Part shown: positions 1-5,359 of the stretch, one piece after another
How the letters are laid out: each line of letters starts with the position of its first letter
Position numbering within the stretch: position 1 is the first letter of the stretch
Source of the DNA: an uncultured Chloroflexota bacterium
Lineage (GTDB): Bacteria > Chloroflexota > Anaerolineae > Aggregatilineales > Phototrophicaceae
Length of the DNA: 11,063 nucleotides
NCBI GenBank assembly: GCA_937942935.1
Contig: CALDGT010001205.1
Location: 1-11,063 of the forward strand
Reading direction: 5' to 3'
Translations under genes and position numbers: made by a program
Notes under the pieces: model-generated
What the model saw: only the letters and a program-made list of their open reading frames with translations
Database searches by the model: none
Told to the model about the DNA's origin: nothing

Positions 1-99
1 AAACCCGAAGTGGTGTTGACCACAACCGACCACACCCCCGAACAAAACGCGCATAAATTGATTGCCTATTTGCGCTCACGCGGATTCATTCACAGCTAG
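1..99 (+). CDS. cysC: C-terminal tail of probable adenylylsulfate (APS) kinase, 5' end outside window
   Basis: Frame 1 is open from the first base to a TAG at 97-99, giving 32 residues that begin KPEVVLTTTDHTPEQ and end in AYLRSRGFIHS. The pattern PE-V-V-x-T, then an acidic/Pro turn, then a short helix ending in YL-x-x-x-G-[FY]-I matches the extreme C terminus of APS kinases, both stand-alone CysC and the kinase part of Sat-CysC fusions. These enzymes phosphorylate APS to PAPS in cytoplasmic sulfate assimilation. The P-loop and all catalytic residues would lie upstream of the window, so neither activity nor a fusion to ATP sulfurylase can be judged. Identification from 32 residues is tentative; another P-loop kinase with a similar tail is possible. 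Confidence 0.5.
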   Translation, partial: KPEVVLTTTDHTPEQNAHKLIAYLRSRGFIHS

Positions 100-107
100 A
101 TTCTAAA

Positions 108-152
108 ATAGTGGCAGACATACGAGGTTTATTGCCTCTAGTCTGCCATTAT
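108..152. repeat. Hairpin copy A of a REP/BIME-like palindromic element
   Basis: ATAGTGGCAGAC at 108-119 pairs with GTCTGCCATTAT at 141-152, a 12-bp stem with one G-T wobble. An inner GAGG (124-127) pairs with CCTC (135-138) around a 7-nt loop. It starts 9 bases after the APS-kinase stop codon, so it could act as a transcript end or 3' stabiliser. It lacks a convincing T-run, so it is not a textbook intrinsic terminator. Its arms are nearly identical to those of the hairpin at 176-205 read on the other strand. Confidence 0.7.
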
Positions 153-175
153 CCCCTAAGTTGGATGTTGTGTAG

Positions 176-205
176 TGGCGGACTAGCGGTAGCGTATGTC
201 CGCCA
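176..205. repeat. Hairpin copy B, inverted relative to copy A
   Basis: TGGCGGAC at 176-183 pairs with GTCCGCCA at 198-205 around a 14-nt interior. Read on the minus strand, its left arm (TGGCGGACATACG) matches copy A's left arm at 112-124 in 12 of 13 bases. Its right arm (CGCTAGTCCGCCA) matches copy A's 136-148 in 11 of 13. Where copy A has the pair A116-T144, copy B has G-C, so the difference preserves pairing. Two copies in opposite orientation about 25 bases apart resemble a BIME-type pair of repetitive extragenic palindromes. Confidence 0.7.
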
Positions 206-227
206 TAAAATTCCAATCCCCATAAAC

Positions 228-254
228 TTGACCTATTCGATAGGGTAACATAAT
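228..254 (+). promoter_or_regulatory. Candidate promoter with internal dyad upstream of the DUF302 gene
   Basis: TTGACC (228-233, five of six consensus bases) and CATAAT (249-254, five of six) are separated by 15 bases, slightly short of the ideal 17. Between them lies the dyad CCTAT-TCG-ATAGG (232-244). A dyad inside the spacer is a typical position for a regulator binding site. Both assignments are from pattern only. Confidence 0.35.
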
Positions 255-327
255 TAAGTAAGAGATTACAACATCAATGCTTCCATATGATATAACTAAC
301 ATGAGAATCATTTTGAGAGGCTTATTG

Positions 328-738
328 ATGACACAACCAACAACAACCATCGGCATGAAAACGATTTTGCACACCACCTACGAAGATGCGATTGAACGCA
401 CCAAAACGGCGCTTAAGGCACACGGCTTTGGCGTATTAACTGAAATAGATGTTAAATCCACCATGAAATCAAAATTAGACATAGATTTTAGACCCTATAT
501 CATTTTAGGCGCATGTAATCCTAAATTGGCATATCGTGCCTTATCTGCAAATTCTGACATTGGGCTGATGCTCCCTTGTAATGTGACTGTATCTCAAGTG
601 GAGGAGGGCGAAATCGAAGTGGCGATTATTGACCCCATTGCGATGATGACGGTGGTTGACCATCCCGATTTACCCGCTATTGCCAATGAAGCCCGTGAAT
701 TGCTCTCTAAGACATTAGCCATGCTATCTGAATCCTAA
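328..738 (+). CDS. DUF302 domain protein
   Basis: A small soluble protein of 136 residues with no signal peptide or membrane segment, consisting almost entirely of one DUF302 domain. The recognisable core is the segment around residues 51-90: IILGACNPKLAYRAL followed by a Gly-Leu-Met-Leu-Pro-Cys-Asn turn, then a strand ending in an acidic 'DP' and a C-terminal helix. The GACNP and LPCN cysteines are typical of the family. Biochemical function is not established, so none is assigned. ATG at 328 is preferred because GAGAGG at 315-320 sits 7 bases upstream; an in-frame ATG at 277 would add 17 residues unlike the family and lacks a good ribosome site. The gene has its own candidate promoter 229 bp after the APS kinase. 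It converges on the histidine kinase gene with only 13 bases between the stop codons and no hairpin terminator. Confidence 0.85.
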   Translation: MTQPTTTIGMKTILHTTYEDAIERTKTALKAHGFGVLTEIDVKSTMKSKLDIDFRPYIILGACNPKLAYRALSANSDIGLMLPCNVTVSQVEEGEIEVAIIDPIAMMTVVDHPDLPAIANEARELLSKTLAMLSES

Positions 739-751
739 TTGATGGGGTGTT

Positions 752-1906
752 TTATTTTTCTTTGCTAATCTGTTCAGGCAAATCTGCATGAAAGACGAGT
801 CTATCGGCGAAGGATTCGGCTTGCAATCTGCCTTGATGTAAATAAATCAGTTGTTTGGAGATGGCTAACCCCAAACCACTACCGCCTTTATCTGCTTCTT
901 GGGCTGTTTGACCGCGCCAGAAGGGGATAAAGGCGTTTTTTATGTCATCCCATGTCATATTGTCATGGTTGGTATTGCTCACACTAATGCGTATCCAATT
1001 GGGATAATGTTTTTTGACCACGACCCGAATTTCACCCCCTTTAGGGGTATAACGGAGGGCATTGCTAAGGATATTATTCATCACTTGGCGCATCCGAAGC
1101 GGGTCTATAAAAATAGTGGGCAAACTAGGCTCAATCTGCCATGATAAATCGAGTTCAGCATCCACCGCCAATGGCAAAAAGGATTCTAAAATAGGGGTGA
1201 TGAATATTTTTATATCGGTATTAGTCAAATTGAGTGAGAGTTGCTTGGCTTCTGCAAGGGTGAGCAAGCGCAAATCTTCTACCAAATGCCCCAATGTGAG
1301 GGTTTGGTCATAAGCGATAGCAACCCGTTCTTGGGTCATGGGATAAACCCCGTCTAGCATCGCTTCTAAATGTCCTCGCAATACCGTGACAGGGGTGCGG
1401 AGTTCATGGGCAATATCTGCCGCCATCCGTTGTCGCAATCGTTCACCCTCTGCGAGTGCGCTCGACATGCGATTAAACGAGTTTGCGAGTGTCTGAATTT
1501 CGGTTGTCCCGTTAACAGTGACTTGTGTGCCTAATGCGCCTGTAGAGAGTGTTTCTATGGCTTGGGTGAGGGAGTTCAGAGGGCTTGATAACGCCCAAGC
1601 CAACCCAATGCCTGCTAAAATGGCGAGTGTTCCGCCAATTCCACCTGTGATGGCTAATCCTTGAGATAAACTGCTTAAGAATGCTTCTTCTGCAATCCCT
1701 AATGCGCGTGCTTGCCCTTGCCCCTGACCTAATCCCTGTCCTTGTCCATGCCCTTCACCCATCCCAGATGTATTTTCTTGTTGGTGATGGATGTAATCTT
1801 CAAATGATGTGCGGGCAATGCTATTCATTGTCCACGCAAATGAGGCAATGGTCACACCGATGACGACTAAAAAGGCGAGTGATAAGCGGATGCGTAAGGT
1901 GTTCAT
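752..1906 (-). CDS. Sensor histidine kinase, BaeS-like, with HAMP domain
   Basis: A 384-residue membrane sensor that should autophosphorylate and pass phosphate to the regulator encoded just upstream. Visible order: membrane helix 1 (about 8-28), a short external loop (29-82), membrane helix 2 (about 84-106), HAMP (about 107-160), H-box AADIAHELRTP with phosphoacceptor His167, N-box around Asn278/Asn282, and G2 box GGSGLGLAIS at 341-350. The loop is unusual: residues 48-65 are a Gly/Gln dipeptide tract carrying His and Met. The G1 box is also unusual. Where DxGxG is expected after the strand RISV, the sequence is SNTNHDN (310-316), so the adenine-contact Asp is Asn and the glycines are missing. 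The start ATG overlaps the regulator's stop as ATGA, implying translational coupling. Signal is unknown; the loop composition suggests metal or envelope stress, which is inference. Confidence 0.92.
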   Translation of the reverse strand: MNTLRIRLSLAFLVVIGVTIASFAWTMNSIARTSFEDYIHHQQENTSGMGEGHGQGQGLGQGQGQARALGIAEEAFLSSLSQGLAITGGIGGTLAILAGIGLAWALSSPLNSLTQAIETLSTGALGTQVTVNGTTEIQTLANSFNRMSSALAEGERLRQRMAADIAHELRTPVTVLRGHLEAMLDGVYPMTQERVAIAYDQTLTLGHLVEDLRLLTLAEAKQLSLNLTNTDIKIFITPILESFLPLAVDAELDLSWQIEPSLPTIFIDPLRMRQVMNNILSNALRYTPKGGEIRVVVKKHYPNWIRISVSNTNHDNMTWDDIKNAFIPFWRGQTAQEADKGGSGLGLAISKQLIYLHQGRLQAESFADRLVFHADLPEQISKEK

Positions 1907-2592
1907 CTGTCTGTCCTCATCTTATAGCCCACACCATAGACAGTTTCAATGTAGCTAGGATTATGATTATCGGTTTCGAGTTTGAGGCGTAAATTTTTGA
2001 TATGCACATCAATCGTGCGTTCATACGGGGCGTATGCCTCGCCTTGCAGATGTTCGAGCAATGCCATGCGACTAAATACCCGACCCGGACGGCTCATCAT
2101 CAATTGGAGCAGGCTAAATTCGCTTGGTGTGATGTCTATTAATTCGCCACCCCGCTTAACCGTGTGTTGCTCAACATTTAACTCTAGGTCGCCAATGGTA
2201 TAAATGGTCATTTCGGCTTGCATATCGCCATACGCCCGCCGAAGCACTGCCCGCACTTTTGCCACCACCACACGCGGGCTAAATGGCTTGGTGATATATT
2301 CATCCGCCCCAATTTCTAAGCCCATAATCTGGTCGCTATCTTCTACTCGTGCTGTCAAAAAGAGTAGGGGAAGGTCGCTTTCTTTGCGGATGAGGCGGGC
2401 GGTTTGCCAGCCATCCATTTCGGGCATCATCACATCTAAAATCACCAAATCGGGCTTTTCATGACGAAAAGCGAATAAGGCTTCTTTGCCATTTTTCGCC
2501 GTGAAAAGTGTAAAACCCTCCGCTTTTAGATAGGCACTGAGGGTTTCGAGGATATGGGCTTCATCATCTGCGATTAAAATTTTATATGCCAT
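1903..2592 (-). CDS. OmpR/PhoB-family response regulator
   Basis: A 229-residue DNA-binding regulator of standard length. The receiver domain (about 3-118) has the acidic pocket D9/D10, phosphoacceptor Asp53 in VILDVMMPEMDG, Thr80 in FLTAR and Lys102 in ITKPF, so all key residues are present. The C-terminal winged helix (about 128-226) shows the family patterns LTPSEF-like (ITPSEFSLLQLM), RVFSR, RTIDVHIKNLRLKL and VYGVGYK. The start ATG has a strong AAGGAG ribosome site (complement of 2601-2606). Its stop overlaps the histidine kinase start by ATGA. The gene lies 84 bp downstream of the ferritin-like gene on the same strand, and a perfect TATAAT plus a 24-bp palindrome fall in that gap, so it may be driven both by read-through and by its own promoter. 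Target genes are unknown; the adjacent exported protein is the obvious candidate. Confidence 0.95.
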   Translation of the reverse strand: MAYKILIADDEAHILETLSAYLKAEGFTLFTAKNGKEALFAFRHEKPDLVILDVMMPEMDGWQTARLIRKESDLPLLFLTARVEDSDQIMGLEIGADEYITKPFSPRVVVAKVRAVLRRAYGDMQAEMTIYTIGDLELNVEQHTVKRGGELIDITPSEFSLLQLMMSRPGRVFSRMALLEHLQGEAYAPYERTIDVHIKNLRLKLETDNHNPSYIETVYGVGYKMRTDR

Positions 2593-2612
2593 GAAAAAAT
2601 CTCCTTCACCCT

Positions 2613-2638
2613 ATTATAAATCATTGAGGTGGTTGCAA
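2613..2638 (-). promoter_or_regulatory. Candidate promoter for the two-component operon
   Basis: Read on the minus strand, TTGCAA (complement of 2633-2638) is followed after 14 bases by a perfect TATAAT (complement of 2613-2618). The spacer is short, so the -35 assignment is weak while the -10 box is good. Transcription would begin about 14 bases before the regulator's ATG, leaving room for its AAGGAG site. Confidence 0.35.
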
Positions 2639-2643
2639 TGTGT

Positions 2644-2667
2644 AAGGGCTTGCCATGGCAAGCCCTT
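2644..2667. repeat. Perfect 24-bp palindrome between ferritin-like and regulator genes
   Basis: The 24 bases centred on CCATGG are identical on both strands; the left half reads AAGGGCTTGCCA. As RNA it can fold as a 10-bp GC-rich stem with a four-base loop, 9 bases after the ferritin-like gene's stop codon. No T-run follows on the minus strand, so it is either an atypical terminator or attenuator, or an operator placed just upstream of the -35 region of the regulator gene. The sequence alone does not decide. Confidence 0.6.
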
Positions 2668-2676
2668 GCGAAGCGA

Positions 2677-3420
2677 TTATTTGAGGTAATTTTCAAAGGC
2701 AGGGAGGTGATTATTGAGCGAGGCATCGCGCAGGTTGGTGACAATTTGTACCATGTCGGGATAATCTGCGAGGGTGGCGAGCATGGTATCATATAAACCG
2801 ATGTTGGCGATTTCGGCATCACGAGCGAGTGCGACTGCATCGGTATAGGTGGCGAAGGTTGGAATCTCTGGTGCGACCAATTCTGGCAATTCCAATCCGT
2901 AACGGTCAAATAAGAATGCCCATGCTTCCATGTGTTGTGCTTCGGCATTCATCACTGCGCTAACAGGACGTAATTCGCCAAATTGCCCGACGATTGCCAC
3001 ATACACACTATAGGCGTTAAATTCATCGGTATAGCCATCAATCATCGCCGCAATCACCGCATCAGTGAGGGGGAGGTCGGTTTTGGCGGGGAGCAAGGTT
3101 GCCCAACCACTATTTTGATATTGATAAGCCGTCCCGTTGCTCATCCCATGATGTGAACCACCATATTGATGATGTTGCATATCGCCTGTGCAATTCGCTT
3201 GGCAATTTCCGGTCATATTTTGTTGATTATTGCTGTTGCCCATGCCATTTTGTTGCCCATTTTGATTTTGTTGCGCTTGACCTGTGCAATCGTTTTGGCA
3301 TGTGCCATCACCACTACCATTGCCACCGCGCCCATTTCCTTGTTGTGCATAGATTGCACTCACACTGACGACCAACAAACCGATAACTAATATTGCGACT
3401 ACGACTAATTTTTTGTTCAT
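2677..3420 (-). CDS. Exported ferritin-like protein, DUF2202 family
   Basis: A 247-residue protein with an N-terminal signal peptide: MNKK, hydrophobic core about 5-23, likely cut after A25. Residues 26-105 form a Gly/Asn/Gln-rich linker that contains two near-identical motifs, TCQNDCTG (40-47) and NCQANCTG (72-79), then a His/Met-rich patch (81-93). Residues about 114-246 are a four-helix ferritin-like domain of the DUF2202 type. Candidate metal ligands are Glu133, Glu160 and His163 (AEAQHM), Glu203 and His238 (NNHLPAF). Any activity, such as metal binding or oxidation, is inferred from the fold. ATG at 3420 is chosen because AAGGAG sits 8 bases upstream; a TTG six codons earlier would place that site inside the gene. 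It is followed by the two-component genes on the same strand and is a likely partner or target of them. Confidence 0.85.
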   Translation of the reverse strand: MNKKLVVVAILVIGLLVVSVSAIYAQQGNGRGGNGSGDGTCQNDCTGQAQQNQNGQQNGMGNSNNQQNMTGNCQANCTGDMQHHQYGGSHHGMSNGTAYQYQNSGWATLLPAKTDLPLTDAVIAAMIDGYTDEFNAYSVYVAIVGQFGELRPVSAVMNAEAQHMEAWAFLFDRYGLELPELVAPEIPTFATYTDAVALARDAEIANIGLYDTMLATLADYPDMVQIVTNLRDASLNNHLPAFENYLK

Positions 3421-3502
3421 GATATTTCTCCTTGTCAATCACGACTTGTTTTTTAGATTTGTCATGATGATAGGCTCAAAATATGTAGAACTTGTGAAGG
3501 GC

Positions 3503-4474
3503 TTATGTCGAAATTTTAGGGATGACCATCGCATTTTCTGCGCGTAATATCATGGCACGCATCTCATCTACCAATTCGGGTGGTTGATGAATTTGAAAGG
3601 GTATCCCTAATCCAGAGATGAATCCCGCAAACCAGCCTAATTTTTGCACATAACAAGTGAGCATTGTGCCGTTATGAGTGGGGGTGAGTTCACCTAATAC
3701 TTTGGGTACTATGCAAATAATATCTTCATGCAAGCCAAAAAATTCGACCTGAATTTGATATAATCCCGGTGTCCGTATCAACCCTGTTTCAACATGTGCC
3801 ATTGCATCAAAATCATCTGGGGGCGGGGTAAATAGGTCATTGGTTATCTCTGCATGACGAATACGGTCTAACCGAAAAACCCGAATCTCCTCGCGTAAGG
3901 TGCAATAGCCCACCACATACCACCGTGATGACCGATACACCACCCGATATGGATGAAACATGCGTTGGCTTATATCTCCCGAAAATGCTTCATAACGCAT
4001 ATTCACTGCCTGATAACGTTGAATGGCGGTGCTAAACAACCCCAATAAGCCTTCATGGGCAGAGGGTGGTTTTTCAATGCCCAATTCTAATACCACCGAT
4101 TGCAATAATCCGTCTAATTGCACCCCGATGTCGGTTGGCAACACACGATTTAATTTTGCCCATGCACCTTCAACGGCGGCAGGCGTGTCACTCATGCCAA
4201 TATGCCGAATCACTTGCAAACCGAGTGCTAATGCCAGTGCTTCTGGGCTGGTGAACATCATTGGTGGCAACCTAAACCCTTTAGCGAGGGTATAATATCC
4301 TGTCCGCCCCCGTTCCGATTCTACAGGCACCCCCATATCTTGAAGCATGACGATATACCGCCTCACAGTGCGCCTATCTACCTCTAAACGGTCTGCTAAT
4401 TCCTTTCCAGAAAGGCTTCCGTATGCTTGCAATAATTCCAGAACAGTTAAAACTCGTGTTGTTGGGTGATACAT
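3503..4474 (-). CDS. WYL-domain transcriptional regulator with N-terminal HTH (YafY/PafC type)
   Basis: A 323-residue cytoplasmic regulator. Residues about 5-62 are a DeoR-like winged helix (HTH_11): LSGKELADRLEVDRRTVRRYI is the helix-turn-helix, followed by the wing RGRTGYY. The WYL domain spans about 140-215, with the signature Trp-Tyr-Val-Val-Gly-Tyr and the conserved strand REEIRVFRLDRI. A WCX-type C-terminal extension follows to about 320. WYL domains are thought to sense nucleic-acid or other ligands; the ligand here is unknown. The start at 4474 has GAGGA 8 bases upstream. The gene is divergent from the alpha/beta hydrolase and an inverted repeat lies over its probable transcription start, which suggests autoregulation. 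The ferritin-like gene starts 82 bp downstream on the same strand, so partial cotranscription is possible. Confidence 0.93.
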   Translation of the reverse strand: MYHPTTRVLTVLELLQAYGSLSGKELADRLEVDRRTVRRYIVMLQDMGVPVESERGRTGYYTLAKGFRLPPMMFTSPEALALALGLQVIRHIGMSDTPAAVEGAWAKLNRVLPTDIGVQLDGLLQSVVLELGIEKPPSAHEGLLGLFSTAIQRYQAVNMRYEAFSGDISQRMFHPYRVVYRSSRWYVVGYCTLREEIRVFRLDRIRHAEITNDLFTPPPDDFDAMAHVETGLIRTPGLYQIQVEFFGLHEDIICIVPKVLGELTPTHNGTMLTCYVQKLGWFAGFISGLGIPFQIHQPPELVDEMRAMILRAENAMVIPKIST

Positions 4475-4492
4475 GATAAATTCCTCACAAAA

Positions 4493-4522
4493 TAGGACAC
4501 AATTTGTCCTAATGGCATTATA
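4493..4522. promoter_or_regulatory. Operator-like inverted repeat and -10 box between WYL regulator and hydrolase
   Basis: TAGGACA (4493-4499) and TGTCCTA (4505-4511) are perfect 7-bp inverted arms around CAATT. On the minus strand a perfect TATAAT lies at 4517-4522, so a transcript for the WYL gene would start inside the repeat; its -35 is poor. On the plus strand TTGTCC (4504-4509) could be a -35 with GATTAT at 4527-4532 for the hydrolase. A bound regulator could thus affect both genes. The likely binder is the WYL protein itself, by inference from position. Confidence 0.5.
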
Positions 4523-4564
4523 AGATGATTATATCGTGAGATATTGAACACAAAAGGACATAAA

Positions 4565-5359
4565 ATGCCATTTTTGACCATCAACAACAAACCCCTGTAT
4601 TATGAAATAACTGGCACAGGTAAGCCATTACTCCTCATCCATGCCATGATGCTGAATGGGAAGATGTGGGCAGACCAAGTAGCAGAATTTTCTAAGTTAT
4701 ATCGGGTGATTACGCTCGATTTATATGGTTTTGGGCAATCAAAATTCACCGATGAAAAAATTGTAGACCATGTTGCCGATATAAAAGGATTACTCGATGC
4801 ACTTGGCATTGAGAAAACCTATCTATTAGGGCTTTCGATGGGGTCTATGGAGGTGATGAAATTTGCAATTCAGTATCCGAATCGGGTCGAAAAATTGATG
4901 GTCATCAGCACAGGCGCGGCAGGTTTCGATTATCCCGATAATGCCGAAGATTGGTGGGAATCGTTCATCACGGCGGTGAAGGCACACGACTTTGGGCAAG
5001 CCAAAACCATATTTGAGCAAGCCTTTGTGGATGGCAGTCATTATCCTGCCAGCGATGCGTTCAAATCTCGCACTCGCGTCATGATGGATGAATACGATTT
5101 TCGCCATTTTTTGGATGATACCTTGTTATGGAAGGAATATCCGATTGACCTAGACGGGTATCAGAAAGTGACATGCCCTGTATTGGTGATGGCAGGGGAT
5201 AATGAACATCCCCATTATATGGTGGTCGAAGCCTCTCAACACTTGGTGAAGCACTTGCCAAATGCAAAACTGGTTATCATCCCGAATGCGGGGCATTTTA
5301 TCAATTTGCAACAACCACAAGCATTTAATCAATCGCTGATGGAATTTTTGAAGGGGTAA
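4565..5359 (+). CDS. Alpha/beta-fold hydrolase
   Basis: A 264-residue soluble hydrolase of the usual length. The core is a complete alpha/beta hydrolase fold. It has the oxyanion-region strand LLLIHAM (22-28), the motif DLYGFGQS (52-59), the nucleophile elbow GLSMGS with Ser91, the acid in VLVMAGD at Asp212 and the general base in NAGHF at His244. The triad is intact, so it should hydrolyse an ester, lactone or C-C bond; the substrate cannot be told. The usual HG before the oxyanion is HA (26-27). ATG at 4565 is chosen because AAGGA (4554-4558) sits 6 bases before it; a TTG at 4544 would put that site inside the gene. It is divergent from the WYL regulator, which may control it. Its 3' end overlaps the GntR gene's 3' end by 31 bp on the opposite strand. 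Confidence 0.9.
   Translation: MPFLTINNKPLYYEITGTGKPLLLIHAMMLNGKMWADQVAEFSKLYRVITLDLYGFGQSKFTDEKIVDHVADIKGLLDALGIEKTYLLGLSMGSMEVMKFAIQYPNRVEKLMVISTGAAGFDYPDNAEDWWESFITAVKAHDFGQAKTIFEQAFVDGSHYPASDAFKSRTRVMMDEYDFRHFLDDTLLWKEYPIDLDGYQKVTCPVLVMAGDNEHPHYMVVEASQHLVKHLPNAKLVIIPNAGHFINLQQPQAFNQSLMEFLKG

Noticed and set aside
183..377. 64-residue minus-strand open frame over the hairpin and DUF302 promoter region
   Set aside because: It crosses a hairpin, the candidate promoter and the DUF302 start, has no ribosome site and resembles no family.
2574..2948. 124-residue minus-strand open frame overlapping the ferritin-like and regulator genes
   Set aside because: It is a different frame of the well-supported DUF2202 gene, its composition is not protein-like, and it runs across the palindrome and the regulator's ribosome site.
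3421..3502. Possible promoter for the ferritin-like gene (TTGAGC or TATCAT boxes on the minus strand)
   Set aside because: No -35/-10 pair with acceptable match and spacing; only the AAGGAG ribosome site is supported.
4544..4564. TTG start giving seven extra residues to the alpha/beta hydrolase
   Set aside because: The AAGGA ribosome site lies inside this extension and is ideally placed for the ATG at 4565.
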